Position numbers and translations under genes: made by a program
Source of the DNA: G963664115 sp965263045
GTDB lineage: Bacteria; Acidobacteriota; Terriglobia; 20CM-2-55-15
Reading direction: 5' to 3'
NCBI GenBank assembly: GCA_965263045.1
Contig: CBDHGK010000041.1
Span: 5,270,001 to 5,334,000 of the forward strand
DNA length: 64,000 nucleotides
Notes under the pieces: model-generated
Seen by the model: the letters and a program-made list of their open reading frames with translations, nothing else
What the model was told of the DNA's origin: nothing
The model's database searches: none
Shown here: piece by piece, positions 1 to 9,487 of the stretch
How positions within the stretch are numbered: the stretch's first letter is position 1
Layout: every line of letters begins with the position of its first letter

Positions 1-298
1 CCACGTCCACTTCGGCGTCGGTCGCCGTCAGCGCGTCTCCAGCCGCAAGCTGCAGAAGAATCTCGTTGCCGATCATCTCGGTCAGAAGCCCCATCCGGAG
101 GCCTTCAAGCGCTTCCTCGTCTGGTACCGGGTCGACTCCTACGAGGCTTGCTGCGAGTCTCATTTCGAGATCGTCGGAGGTCAGGTCGATGTTGTTCACA
201 CGGGCAACGACGTCTGCAGAAGGCGTGGATACGCCTGCACAGGCAGAAAACAGAAACGCTATGCTTGCTGCTAAGATGACTGGAAGACCTGATTTCAC
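1..298 (-). CDS. SurA_N-type periplasmic chaperone lipoprotein, 5' part only
   Basis: The gene runs off the left edge, so only the first 99 codons are visible. GTG start at 298 with a GGAG Shine-Dalgarno 8 nt upstream. The N-terminus is a lipoprotein signal: a hydrophobic stretch ending in FLFSACAG, with the Cys at about residue 20. The mature part reads ADVVARVNNIDLTSDDLEMR, the usual opening of SurA/PpiC-type chaperones (a short strand carrying the protein's own 'VNG'-like motif, then a helical SurA_N bundle). Any PPIase domain would lie outside the window. It is divergent from rpmB and lies close to a BamA-SurA-TamB operon, which suits a role in outer-membrane protein folding. The family call is by motif resemblance; the partial length limits certainty. 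Confidence 0.7.
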   Translation of the reverse strand, partial: MKSGLPVILAASIAFLFSACAGVSTPSADVVARVNNIDLTSDDLEMRLAASLVGVDPVPDEEALEGLRMGLLTEMIGNEILLQLAAGDALTATDAEVDV

Positions 299-383
299 GG
301 ATAATGCTCCAATATTAAAAGAATGTCTGAATATTCTAGCATCTGCCAGAGGTCCTGGATCAAGGATTTCTGGCGTTGTCGCA

Positions 384-412
384 TTGAGCCCAACTGCCCT
401 GTCTGGTATAAT
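384..412 (+). promoter_or_regulatory. Sigma-70 promoter of rpmB
   Basis: TTGAGC (384-389) and a consensus TATAAT (407-412) are separated by exactly 17 nt, 73 nt upstream of the rpmB start. No other gene on the plus strand lies between. Confidence 0.75.
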
Positions 413-485
413 TTACGGCTTGGCGGAGGTAATGGACCATGGCGGGTCCACCGCCACTTATCGCCAGACTGAGGAATCACTGTTC

Positions 486-677
486 ATGGCAAAGCGGTGC
501 GATATCTGTGGGAAAGGCCCGATGTATGGGCATCGAGTCAGCCACGCCCACAACCTTACCAATCGACGATGGAACCCCAATCTGCAGCGGGTGAGAGTGC
601 TCGTGGGCCGGACCCCAAAGCGGATGCGAGTATGCACGAGCTGTATTCGAAACGGCCGCATCGTCAAGCCCGCTTGA
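486..677 (+). CDS. rpmB: Large ribosomal subunit protein bL28
   Basis: A 63-residue protein of the normal bL28 size. It starts MAKRCDICGKGPMYGHRVSH and ends RMRVCTSCIRNGRIVKPA; the CxxC pairs near each end (C5/C8 and C54/C57) form the zinc-ribbon seen in many bL28 proteins. The ATG at 486 has a GAGGA Shine-Dalgarno about 10 nt upstream. A longer open frame from 66 exists, but its first 140 codons are antisense to the SurA-like lipoprotein and carry no L28 sequence. The gene stands alone, with a strong promoter before it and an intrinsic terminator after it. Confidence 0.97.
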   Translation: MAKRCDICGKGPMYGHRVSHAHNLTNRRWNPNLQRVRVLVGRTPKRMRVCTSCIRNGRIVKPA

Positions 678-702
678 GTCCCTATCGGTCGAGATCAACG
701 CG

Positions 703-730
703 AAAAGTCCTGCGTGAGTAGGGCTTTTTT
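703..730 (+). terminator. Intrinsic terminator after rpmB
   Basis: AAAAGTCC pairs with GGGCTTTT (one G-T pair) around an 11-nt loop, and the 3' arm runs into six T residues. It begins 26 nt after the rpmB stop. Confidence 0.75.
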
Positions 731-811
731 CCGTTTGCGCCGGGCTTTTTCTGTGGATGGTCGGCATTTTTCATGGTGTCGATCGGGGGTTGGCTGCCGT
801 CTAACGTTCTT

Positions 812-3496
812 ATGCGGACGATCTGCCTCATCACCTGGGTCCTCGTCCCCCTGGCGCTGGCCGCGCAACAGCCCAACCCTGCGTCCGTCGGGGCCGTTCA
901 TGTCGAAGGCGCTCCTGAAAGCGTCCTTGAAGTCATCCCCATCCGGTCTGGCGATATTCTGACCGCCGAGGCTCTCCACGCGTCCATACAGGCCTTGTAT
1001 GACACGGGCGGTTATGGCCGAATCAACGTTGACGCTTCTCCAGCCCCTGACGGCACGACTGACCTGACTTTTCTTGTCGAAGAGCCCTACTTTCTGGCGA
1101 CGGTCGTACTCACTCCACCGAACCTCCTGGAACGACCCCTGTCCAGTTATCTGGATCTGCCTCACGGTGAGCGCTTTTCCAGAACCCAATTGGACGATAT
1201 TGTAGCTGCAGTTGGCGAACAGCTCGGGAGGGAAGGGTATTTTCAGGTGGAGATCGGACCCACTTACGAGGCTGACGACGAGAGTCGGCTTGTCACCGTC
1301 ACCGTTGCCGTCAATGTGGGTAGCCGGGCAGTGATCCGGAATCTTGTGTTTGACGGCGGCGAACAAACCTTCAGCGAATCCGAACTCGGCGACGCTTTCG
1401 GTGTACGAGTGGGTGACGCCTTTGTTGCCGAGCGTCTGGAAGCGGGTACCGAAAATATTCGCTCTAACTTTGCCGAACTGGGATTTCTGAATACCGCAGT
1501 CGATTTCCTTGAACGCTATGACCAAGCCGAGAATGCCGTGGACCTGCGGGTCGTTGCTCGGCCCGGACCGTTCACACTGGTACAGGTTCGCGGCTACGCG
1601 TTGGAGGATTCCGCACTCCGCGAACTGATTCCCGTATTTGACGAAGGCAGTGTTGATCCGGATCTGATCGAAGAGGGTCGGGTCAATCTGTTGGAGTATC
1701 TTCGCCGCGAGGGGTTTTTCCAGGCTGCGGTCTCAGCGGATCTGATTGCGGCACCCCGTGACAATGCCTTCCAGATCAACTACCAGGTAACCTCAGGTGA
1801 GCGCTACTCGGTTCGCGAAGTGAGGATCGAGGGCCATACGTTTTTCGCTGACGCAGTCCTGTACGACGCAATCGGAATTTCGCGAAACGGCCTGTTCAGC
1901 CGTGGGATCTTCAGCCCCGAACTCCTTGAGGGCACTGCGGAGACGGTCGCGAGAATGTACACGGCTGCCGGCTTTGCGGGGACTCGCGTCGAACCTCAAT
2001 ATTCGATCGAAGGGAACCGAATCACAGCGGTACTGCAGATCGCAGAGGGCACCCTGCTCGAAATTGGTAGCGTCGGATTCCGGGGAAACACCGTGTTCGA
2101 CGAGGCCGACCTTTCCCGGATCGCCGGTCTGCTTGCGGGAAGCGTCTACACTCCAGCCGCAGTAGACCTAGCCCGAAGCGCGATCACCTCAAACTATCAC
2201 CGGCATGGATATCCAGACGTCCGGGTGCAATCCAGCGTCGATCGTACTGCCGGCACTGACCGCGTGGAGGTGAGCTACAGTCTTGAGGAGGGTGCTCCGT
2301 TTTCGATCGGTGCGATTTTCGTTGCCGGAAACACCCGCACACGGGACAAAGTAGTGCACCGCAACAGCCAGCTGGGTACGGGTCAGGCTTATGACCCGGA
2401 AACGATTCTTGAGGCCGAGCAGCGTCTATACGCAACTGGGCTTTTCAATCGGGTTGACATTGTGGCGCTTGAACAGGATAAACCCGGCACCCGCGATCTG
2501 TTGATCCAACTCGAGGATGCCAGTCCGTTGTTGCTGACGTATGGTGTTGGCGTTCAGGACAGAGAGGGTCCTCGAGGCACCGTCGAACTGACGCACAGCA
2601 ACCTGTGGGGACTGGATCGCTCTTTGAGCTTCAGGATTCGGGGTAGCCAACGCGAACAGAGAATTCAGACCACATTCAGGGAACCGAGACTCTTTAACTG
2701 GGACCTCGACGGATTCGCCTCGCTGTACTTCGAGCGCACAAGCGAGCAGTTTTTCGATGCCAACCGAATTGACTTCTCGATCCAATCTCTAAAACAGTTC
2801 ACCAATCAGGACAGCCTGTTGTTTTCGGCCAGTTTTCAGACGGTGAACCTTCGCGATATTCGGGTGAATCCCCGTGCCGGAAGTTTTCCTGACGAGACCG
2901 GCACATTTGAAATCGCAAGTATCGGGGGTTCCTATATCCGTGACACCCGGAACGATCCCATCAACCCGAGACGGGGAAATTATTTTACGGGAACTCTTCG
3001 GGTGGCGAACCAGCACTTTGGTTCCCAGGTGAACTACATGTCATTGTTCACCCAGGCAAGTCTGTATCGTCCGGCCAAACAAACGGTCATTGCCGGCTCG
3101 CTGCGGTTCGGCTGGAATCAACCCTACGGAAATACGGCATCGCTGCCCATAACCGAGCGCTACTTTGCCGGTGGATCGACGACGCTCCGGGCTTTCGGGC
3201 TGGATGAAGCGGGAATCGAAGGCGGAGGCAATGCGCTTGCAATTTTGAATCTGGAGTACCGGTTTCCGATTCCACTGTGGATCTCGGGTCTTGGAGGCGC
3301 GGTGTTTTACGATACGGGCACCACTTTCCAGTACGTTTCCGACTTCAATTTTGGAGATTTCACACACACTGCGGGTTTCGGAATGCGGTACGAATCGCCG
3401 CTGGGTCCGATCCGCCTGGATTTCGGTTTCAACCTGAACCGCCAACCGAACGAGTCAAGGAACCAGGTTTTCCTTACTCTGGGGCATACGTTTTGA
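812..3496 (+). CDS. bamA: Omp85/BamA outer-membrane protein assembly factor with about seven POTRA domains
   Basis: This is the central beta-barrel of outer-membrane protein assembly. I chose ATG 812 because it opens directly on a signal peptide (MRTICLITWVLVPLALAAQ); an in-frame ATG at 773 would put 13 polar residues before it. Neither start has a strong Shine-Dalgarno. After the signal I count seven POTRA-like units of 75-85 residues, each with the pattern strand, helix ending in 'LxxxGY/F', strand pair, to about residue 585. The 16-strand barrel follows, with a GGSTTLRAFG loop matching the family VRGF/LRGF motif (Gly replaced by Ala). The protein ends FLTLGHTF, a terminal Phe beta-signal. 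Its stop overlaps the TTG start of the next gene. E. coli BamA has five POTRAs and TamA three, so this is a long Omp85. Confidence 0.92.
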   Translation: MRTICLITWVLVPLALAAQQPNPASVGAVHVEGAPESVLEVIPIRSGDILTAEALHASIQALYDTGGYGRINVDASPAPDGTTDLTFLVEEPYFLATVVLTPPNLLERPLSSYLDLPHGERFSRTQLDDIVAAVGEQLGREGYFQVEIGPTYEADDESRLVTVTVAVNVGSRAVIRNLVFDGGEQTFSESELGDAFGVRVGDAFVAERLEAGTENIRSNFAELGFLNTAVDFLERYDQAENAVDLRVVARPGPFTLVQVRGYALEDSALRELIPVFDEGSVDPDLIEEGRVNLLEYLRREGFFQAAVSADLIAAPRDNAFQINYQVTSGERYSVREVRIEGHTFFADAVLYDAIGISRNGLFSRGIFSPELLEGTAETVARMYTAAGFAGTRVEPQYSIEGNRITAVLQIAEGTLLEIGSVGFRGNTVFDEADLSRIAGLLAGSVYTPAAVDLARSAITSNYHRHGYPDVRVQSSVDRTAGTDRVEVSYSLEEGAPFSIGAIFVAGNTRTRDKVVHRNSQLGTGQAYDPETILEAEQRLYATGLFNRVDIVALEQDKPGTRDLLIQLEDASPLLLTYGVGVQDREGPRGTVELTHSNLWGLDRSLSFRIRGSQREQRIQTTFREPRLFNWDLDGFASLYFERTSEQFFDANRIDFSIQSLKQFTNQDSLLFSASFQTVNLRDIRVNPRAGSFPDETGTFEIASIGGSYIRDTRNDPINPRRGNYFTGTLRVANQHFGSQVNYMSLFTQASLYRPAKQTVIAGSLRFGWNQPYGNTASLPITERYFAGGSTTLRAFGLDEAGIEGGGNALAILNLEYRFPIPLWISGLGGAVFYDTGTTFQYVSDFNFGDFTHTAGFGMRYESPLGPIRLDFGFNLNRQPNESRNQVFLTLGHTF

Positions 3497-4164
3497 ACGA
3501 TCGACCGACGTCTTTCGTGGTGGTTCACTGTGTCCCGCTGACCTGTACCACCCAGATCCGGCCCTTCGGGTGGTACCGGTCATTTGTTGCCGCTATAGCG
3601 ATCGGAATTGTGTCCTTAGCCGGGGTTAGTCATGCGGATGTGATTGACCGTCTGATGGCCGTCATCGACGGACGTGTTGTGACGCTGGGCGACGTCAACC
3701 GTTACCGGGAGGTCTCGCGTCTGTTCGGCGATCCTGTCAGGCAGGAGGAATCCGACCTGCTTCAGGAGGTGATCGAAGACTTACTGATTCAAGATCAGAT
3801 TGATCAGTTCCCGGGCCTTCAGGTGGTCGAAGAACGGATTGATGAATACATGGCTCATCTCCCGGACTCCGAAGCACTGACATCCACTGTGATCCGCGAC
3901 GCCGTACGTAAACGATTGCAACGAATTGATTATTTCGAGTTGAGGTTTCGGCGATTTACGGAAGCAACGGACGAAGAAATCATTAACTACTATGAAACGG
4001 TATTTGTTCCAGAAGCGCAGGCTCGCGGTTTGGAGCCGTTGCCGGCAGTGGATGAGGTCAGCGAGTTGATCAGTGAGAACGTCACGACCGAAAAGGCAGA
4101 TCGTGAACTATCGATTTGGACGGATTCGCTCATCGCGAGAAGTGAAATTGAAGTGGTGGAATAA
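3493..4164 (+). CDS. SurA N-terminal-domain periplasmic chaperone lacking a PPIase domain
   Basis: About 223 residues. The TTG at 3493 overlaps the bamA stop by 4 nt; an in-frame GTG at 3520 is an alternative. An N-terminal hydrophobic stretch (SFVAAIAIGIVSLAGVSHAD) acts as a signal sequence. The mature protein opens VIDRLMAVIDGRVVTLGDVN, the typical SurA_N start, and continues as a helical bundle with 'EVIEDLLIQDQI' and a 'DEEIINYYE' helix seen before PPIase domains. The C-terminus then ends after one more helix, so no parvulin domain is present. It sits between bamA and tamB and overlaps both, which points to delivery of substrates to this outer-membrane assembly machine. The function is inferred from fold and position. 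Confidence 0.8.
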   Translation: MNDRPTSFVVVHCVPLTCTTQIRPFGWYRSFVAAIAIGIVSLAGVSHADVIDRLMAVIDGRVVTLGDVNRYREVSRLFGDPVRQEESDLLQEVIEDLLIQDQIDQFPGLQVVEERIDEYMAHLPDSEALTSTVIRDAVRKRLQRIDYFELRFRRFTEATDEEIINYYETVFVPEAQARGLEPLPAVDEVSELISENVTTEKADRELSIWTDSLIARSEIEVVE

Positions 4165-7100
4165 AAAGAGAACACTCAAGATCCTGAGTGCTGCCGCGCT
4201 GGTCTTGCTGGCAGTGGTCGGAGGAGTCGTGTACTTTTTGAGTTCTCCGGACTTCGAAGAATTTGGTGCCGACTATGTTGTTGGTTGGATCGAAGAACGC
4301 ACCGGTACGGCCGCGACGCTGGAGCGCTTCGACGCGGACTTTCGCCTGCAGCGGTTTACGCTGGAGGGCCTTGTCTTGAGGGGAGAAGAGGATCCATCCG
4401 GTCCCCCCCTCGCCTCGATCGAGCGTGTCGATATAGGGTTCTCATGGGCAAGACTGTTTCGGAGGGATTTGGACTTAACCTCGCTTTCTATCGAACGACT
4501 CGAGATCTTCATCGCGATTGATGCCGATGATGCCACGAATGTTCCGCTTCCAACCAGTCCAGCCGAATCTGAATCCAGAGGCTTTCAGCTGTCCATTGAT
4601 GAGTTCGTCGTCATCGACGGTTCGCTCAATATCGACGAGCAGCGCGTCGATGTCGATTTCAGTGTGGCTTCGCTCGAGGGCGAATTCGAATATGCGGGCA
4701 GCACGGGAGTTCTCTCGGGTCACATCGACTATGACGGCGCCCTGGCGCGAGTGGACAGGCCTCTTATTCCCTATGCCCTGTCTGCTGACTTCGACTACAC
4801 GCGGGGTACGGTTCTTGTTCAAACGGCCGAGGTGGCATCCGGTGATAGCCGCATGACACTTCAGGGCAAGATCGACCAGGTATTCAGTGGGCCGGAGGTG
4901 CAGCTTGGATATACGGGGACTGTCGATCTGAGATTTCTGAACTATTTCTTTGTCGATGAAGACCTCGAAGGCCGGATGGAGGCAGTTGGAGACCTTGAGT
5001 TTGCCGCTGCCCGGTTCCGCTCTTCCGGCCACGTCCGTTCAGATAGGCTCCGTGTTGGTGTGTGGAGCGGAACCACCCTCTCCTCCGATTTCGAGTATTC
5101 ATACCCGGAGAGGACGCTTGTAGCGACCGGGCTCGACGCCGATCTCTTGGGAGGTCATACCATGGGTACGGCGGCCGTGTTGTCGTTGCCGGGGCCGTCC
5201 AGGCGGGTTGAGCTCGATCTGAATTACGAGGGCATCGACACGACGGCTTTGCGTCGAATCTATCCATGGGCCGCTCCCTATGTCGTGACGTCCACCGCTG
5301 GTGGAACACTGGCCGGATGGTTCGAGGGGAAGTTCTCCCGCTTTGACTTCCAGGGAGATCTCCAACTTGATGCTGTAGCTGGGACCGATAGCGGGCGGGA
5401 TATTTCTCTGCCGATCTCGGGCTCGACCCGATACCACGGCGTTCCAGGCGCCGTTCGGGTCACTGGACTGGTTGCACAGCTGGGTTCGACCGCCTTCGAA
5501 GCCGACGGCCTGATTGATCGAGAAGTCACGGCGCTCGATTTCGCAGTCGACTCGGAAAACTTCAGAGACCTGGCTTTTCTATACGGTCCTTCAAATGGAA
5601 CCGGAGGGCTGCAGGGCTCAATCGAAGGTCGCATCGCCCAACCTGTGATTTCTGGAAGATTGACGGTTAACGGTCACAGGTATGGAGACCGGATGATCGA
5701 TCGACTCGACGGGCATGCAACGCTGACTGCGGATGGAATCGAAATGGTGAATGTCCGCGTGGTGGACGGAGATTCAGAAATATTGCTGGACGGGAGAATT
5801 GATCGAGCGCTGGCGCTCCCCGACCTCACAGTCGACATCGTGAGACTCGCCGCACCAGAACTCCGTCGCCTGGTCGGCCAGCCTCTGGAAGGTGTTGTTT
5901 CCGGTGACCTCCATCTCTCTTCGTTCGATCCCCTGCAGTTCGATGCCCGGTTGCAGTCGGCGGCGATTTCCTATGACGGACAAGCCCTCGGTCGGGTTGC
6001 GGCCGGTGTGCGGTTCGATCCCGATGCCGTCGCGATCGCGGATATCGTCGTCGAGCAGGGAGCAGCGGAACTTACAGGAGAGGTTCTGTATGAGCCTGGG
6101 ACCGGTGGTCTCTCCGGCAGCATTGTTTTTTCCGGACACCGGCTAGAGGATTGGCAATGGCTGGGTGTCCCAACCGGACTTGCCGGATCTGTGCAGACCG
6201 CTGCATTACGTGTAGACGGAACCGTGGGAGCACCGCGGGTTGACGGCACGGCGGTGTTTGAGGACGTTCGGTTTCGCGAGCAGTACTTTCCCGAGGCGGT
6301 CTTCGAGATCGAATCCCTCGCTGGCGGTATGCGCGGCCGGATCCAGGCAGGTTCTGAACTTTCCCTGACGGTTGAGATCGATACAGCTATGGATGGTTAC
6401 CCATTCCAGGGAACGGCAAGTCTTGTCGACTATGCGGCCGACCGACCGGCCGGATTGAGTAGTGGGTCGTTCACCTTAACTGGCAGCGCGTCGTTCGGGG
6501 GGCAGTTGCTGAATCTGGCAGCACTCGAGGGCAGCGGGCAGGTGACCCGCCTGACAGCGCTTTTCCAGGATCAAAATCTCAGCGTCTCCGAGCCCTTCAC
6601 TTTCGACTTCAATACTGAACGTGTTCAGGTCTCGAGCGTGGAGCTGACCGGTGATGCGACCGCTTTGGTGCTGGAGGGATCCGTCGCGCTTTCGGAGCGG
6701 GTGCCGCTGGACCTTTCAGTGCAGGGAACCATCGACCTGTCTCTGGTCGCCGGCGGATATGAAGGACTTGAAGCAGAAGGCATCGTCATCGTAGATGGCC
6801 AGGTGGGAGGCAACCTCGCCAGCCCGGACCTGGGTGGTATCGCGTCGCTGGATGGTGTTTCGTTGGGTCACGAGAGCTTGTTTCTGAGTTTGTCCGCCCT
6901 ATCAGGAGATCTTTTCTTCGATGGCAACCGTGTGAACCTGAACGACATCCGGGGCAACGCCGGTGGAGGTGATGTCACGGTCAGAGGGACGGTTGGCGTG
7001 GATGGTGTCGGTCCGGGCGACTTCGACATCCGGCTCGATGCTTCGAATGTCCGGGTTCGGACCGGGGACGGCTTGCGCACTGTCGTCGACGGCGCTTTGG

Positions 7101-7987
7101 CGTTGCGTGGTACGCCCGAGACACCTTCGCTCGAGGGAAACCTTCAGGTGATCGACCTGTCTTTCGAGGAGGATTTCGACGCATTCCTGGCGATGTTCGC
7201 CGGCGGACCGAGAAGAGTTGGCGCGCCGGGCCCGCTCGATCAGCTAGCGCTTGCGCTGCATGTTTCAGGAGATCGAAACATCAGCGTTGAGAACGAAGTC
7301 GTCAGCGTTGACGCAAGACTGGATCTTGATGTTTCAGGGACGCTGGGCGATCCCACCATGACCGGTCACATCGAAAGTACGGCCGGCAACCTCAATTTCC
7401 AGGGGTCCCGCTACCGGATTACGCGGGGCGCTGTCGATTTTGTCGATCTACAGGGCATCGAACCCTTGATCGACATTCAGGCAGAGACGGAGTTGCGGGA
7501 CTACAGGATAATTCTGGCGATCACCGGTCGCGGGGACAACGTACGCTTGGACATGCGTTCGGATCCTCCGCTGCCTCAACTGGAAATTGTCAGCCTGGTA
7601 GCTGGAGGGCGCACCCGGGAGGAACTGGCCGAGGACAGTCCGGATGCGAGTCTCTTACCGACGAGCGAGCAGCTATTTACAGGGGGCGCTGCGACAATTC
7701 TCACGGACTTGCTTCAAGAGCGTGTCGGCTCACGTCTCGGTGTACTGGGGCGCGTGCGGATCGATCCTTTCCTTATCGGAGCCGACAACAACCCTGTCGC
7801 GCGGGTGACAATATCCGAGCAAATTACACGGGACCTGGCGATTACTTACTCTCAGGACCTGTCGTCGAATCGTCAGCAAATTATTTTGATTGAGTATTTC
7901 CTGAACAACGATACGTCTTTTATCGCCTCCCGGGATGAGACCGGAGCGTTGGGTGTAGATATCCGGCTTCGGAGGCGATTCAGGTAG
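4142..7987 (+). CDS. tamB: TamB-family translocation and assembly module protein (DUF490)
   Basis: About 1,281 residues. I prefer the GTG at 4142, which opens MKLKWWNKKRTLK directly before a single membrane anchor (ILSAAALVLLAVVGGVVYFL); an ATG at 4073 would overlap the previous gene by 92 nt. The body is a long run of beta-strand repeats (LxGxxxxD-type units), as expected for an AsmA-like/TamB bridge spanning the periplasm. The C-terminal DUF490 part has the signature strands ISGTLGDPTMTGHIESTAG, FQGSRYRITRGAVDF and a C-terminal GVDIRLRRRF. In other bacteria TamB partners an Omp85 protein and is implicated in barrel insertion and phospholipid transport. Here it is the last gene of the bamA operon. 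Confidence 0.92.
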   Translation: MKLKWWNKKRTLKILSAAALVLLAVVGGVVYFLSSPDFEEFGADYVVGWIEERTGTAATLERFDADFRLQRFTLEGLVLRGEEDPSGPPLASIERVDIGFSWARLFRRDLDLTSLSIERLEIFIAIDADDATNVPLPTSPAESESRGFQLSIDEFVVIDGSLNIDEQRVDVDFSVASLEGEFEYAGSTGVLSGHIDYDGALARVDRPLIPYALSADFDYTRGTVLVQTAEVASGDSRMTLQGKIDQVFSGPEVQLGYTGTVDLRFLNYFFVDEDLEGRMEAVGDLEFAAARFRSSGHVRSDRLRVGVWSGTTLSSDFEYSYPERTLVATGLDADLLGGHTMGTAAVLSLPGPSRRVELDLNYEGIDTTALRRIYPWAAPYVVTSTAGGTLAGWFEGKFSRFDFQGDLQLDAVAGTDSGRDISLPISGSTRYHGVPGAVRVTGLVAQLGSTAFEADGLIDREVTALDFAVDSENFRDLAFLYGPSNGTGGLQGSIEGRIAQPVISGRLTVNGHRYGDRMIDRLDGHATLTADGIEMVNVRVVDGDSEILLDGRIDRALALPDLTVDIVRLAAPELRRLVGQPLEGVVSGDLHLSSFDPLQFDARLQSAAISYDGQALGRVAAGVRFDPDAVAIADIVVEQGAAELTGEVLYEPGTGGLSGSIVFSGHRLEDWQWLGVPTGLAGSVQTAALRVDGTVGAPRVDGTAVFEDVRFREQYFPEAVFEIESLAGGMRGRIQAGSELSLTVEIDTAMDGYPFQGTASLVDYAADRPAGLSSGSFTLTGSASFGGQLLNLAALEGSGQVTRLTALFQDQNLSVSEPFTFDFNTERVQVSSVELTGDATALVLEGSVALSERVPLDLSVQGTIDLSLVAGGYEGLEAEGIVIVDGQVGGNLASPDLGGIASLDGVSLGHESLFLSLSALSGDLFFDGNRVNLNDIRGNAGGGDVTVRGTVGVDGVGPGDFDIRLDASNVRVRTGDGLRTVVDGALALRGTPETPSLEGNLQVIDLSFEEDFDAFLAMFAGGPRRVGAPGPLDQLALALHVSGDRNISVENEVVSVDARLDLDVSGTLGDPTMTGHIESTAGNLNFQGSRYRITRGAVDFVDLQGIEPLIDIQAETELRDYRIILAITGRGDNVRLDMRSDPPLPQLEIVSLVAGGRTREELAEDSPDASLLPTSEQLFTGGAATILTDLLQERVGSRLGVLGRVRIDPFLIGADNNPVARVTISEQITRDLAITYSQDLSSNRQQIILIEYFLNNDTSFIASRDETGALGVDIRLRRRFR

Positions 7988-8027
7988 CTCAAGAGGTTCT
8001 GTCATCGCCCCGGTCACGACGGGCGCT

Positions 8028-8759
8028 TCAAATCCTGTAGGCCAGCCAATCCGGTATCACCTGAATAGCCCAGGCAATCATTCTCCATCGCCGGGTTATA
8101 TACACTCTCTTTCTGCCCTTGCGGATCGCCTCGTAAATCTGGCGGGCGGCTTTTTCAGGCGGGGCGACCCAGAATTTTCCGTCTCCTTTTGCCATGGCTG
8201 TGTCGACGAAGCCCGGGAGAACGTCGGTGACAGTGATCGGCATGCCAAGTTTGACGTACTTGTGGCGCAGTCCGTCGAGATAATTCGATATGAACGCCTT
8301 CGAGGCTCCATACGCAGGGGCTTCACGATTTCCCCGAAGTGCAGCGATGGAAGAAATGCCGACCAACTGGCCGCTTCCCCTGGCTTCCAGATGACGCGCG
8401 GCGACGTTGACTACAGAAGTGAACCCAAGGACATTGACTGCGATCGTGTCACGTTCCGGGGGCCAATCAAGCGCGTGGTTGACGAAACCGGTACCGGCGC
8501 TGAGGACAAACAACTCGACGTCCCCCATTTCTTGCACCAAGTCACGAAGAGCGGGCATCGCATCGATCGGTTCGGAAACGTCGAGTGTCCTGACAAAGGT
8601 CTTTGTAGGGATTTCCCCGGCCAAATCATTCAGCAAATTTGTCCGACGCGATGCCAGTCCGAGCGCGTATCCCTCTGAAGCGAGAGTCTTGGCCAGGGCC
8701 CTTCCGATACCCGACGAAGCGCCGATGACGATTGCACCTTTCACTGAATCATGGCTCAA
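8028..8759 (-). CDS. Short-chain dehydrogenase/reductase (SDR)
   Basis: A 243-residue classical SDR. The NAD(P)-binding motif is GASSGIG at residues 13-19, followed by an ASRR segment (36-39) that suggests NADP preference. The usual NAG is replaced by SAG (87-89). The catalytic set is Ser136/Ser137, Tyr150 and Lys154 in the APAYGASKAF context. The C-terminus (WRMIAWAIQVIPDWLAYRI) is hydrophobic, as in membrane-leaning SDRs that act on lipids. It converges with tamB and leads a minus-strand group with the hydrolase at 8796, 36 nt apart. The substrate cannot be told from sequence. Confidence 0.88.
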   Translation of the reverse strand: MSHDSVKGAIVIGASSGIGRALAKTLASEGYALGLASRRTNLLNDLAGEIPTKTFVRTLDVSEPIDAMPALRDLVQEMGDVELFVLSAGTGFVNHALDWPPERDTIAVNVLGFTSVVNVAARHLEARGSGQLVGISSIAALRGNREAPAYGASKAFISNYLDGLRHKYVKLGMPITVTDVLPGFVDTAMAKGDGKFWVAPPEKAARQIYEAIRKGRKRVYITRRWRMIAWAIQVIPDWLAYRI

Positions 8760-8795
8760 CGTGAACGTCTTCAGGTATCCGAGGCGAACCCTGCT

Positions 8796-9353
8796 TCACT
8801 CGGCATCCGACTGAGATACAAACTCGTCGAGAGTGAGTGCCTTCGCGTATCCCCACCCCAGGGATGCCATGAAAGAGCCATGCACTTCCCGGGCTGGGAT
8901 TGTTCGACCTCCGAATTCGAGATCTCGAGTCGCGCAGGTGTCATGGATGAGGACGCAGTCCAGGCCCGAATCGGCGGCGGCTCGAGTTGTGGCGTCAATG
9001 CACATGTGACTCATCGCACCACAGATGACAACGCGGCCGACTTCAGCTTTACGGAGTTCTTCCGCAAGTGCGGTCTCTCTGAAGCCATTGGGATAGTGCT
9101 TCTGGATGACGGTTTCGTTCGGCAGCGGTTTGATGCTGTCGTGCAGTTCGACTCCATCGGTATCGGGCAGAAAGAAGCCCAGCCCAGGATCTGATGCGAG
9201 GTGCTGGATGTGGAAGGTGGGCAAATCTTTCTCACGAAAATAGGACAACAATCGTCCAGCCTTCGTACCGGCCTCATCCATCCCGACCAGTTCCATCTTC
9301 CCTCCGTCGAAATAATCGTTCTGGATATCGACAAGAATCAGTGCGGTATTCAT
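8796..9353 (-). CDS. Isochorismatase-family cysteine hydrolase
   Basis: 185 residues with the full catalytic triad of the family: Asp9 in LILVDIQNDYF, Lys85 in VIQKHYPNGF and Cys118 in CGAMSHMCIDATTRAA. A cis-peptide loop (GAMSHMC) precedes the nucleophile as in nicotinamidase-like enzymes. Family members hydrolyse nicotinamide, isochorismate, carbamoyl compounds or ureides; the absence of an obvious metal-binding DxH cluster argues against a true nicotinamidase, but the substrate is open. It is 36 nt upstream of the SDR on the same strand and may be co-transcribed with it. Confidence 0.88.
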   Translation of the reverse strand: MNTALILVDIQNDYFDGGKMELVGMDEAGTKAGRLLSYFREKDLPTFHIQHLASDPGLGFFLPDTDGVELHDSIKPLPNETVIQKHYPNGFRETALAEELRKAEVGRVVICGAMSHMCIDATTRAAADSGLDCVLIHDTCATRDLEFGGRTIPAREVHGSFMASLGWGYAKALTLDEFVSQSDAE

Positions 9354-9487
9354 TAAATGTTCCTTTCTCCAGGTTTCGGATGTGTGTGGTCAGCAATTTC
9401 AGGTGGTCTACGATCGAACGCGCCGATACTGGAAATAACGTGGTGACGGGGGCGATTGGTCGCCCACTCTGCTCGAGCGTTCCGTGA

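Noticed and set aside
695..1525. 276-codon minus-strand frame opposite bamA
   Set aside because: It lies wholly against the conserved signal and POTRA codons of bamA and has no protein-family look.
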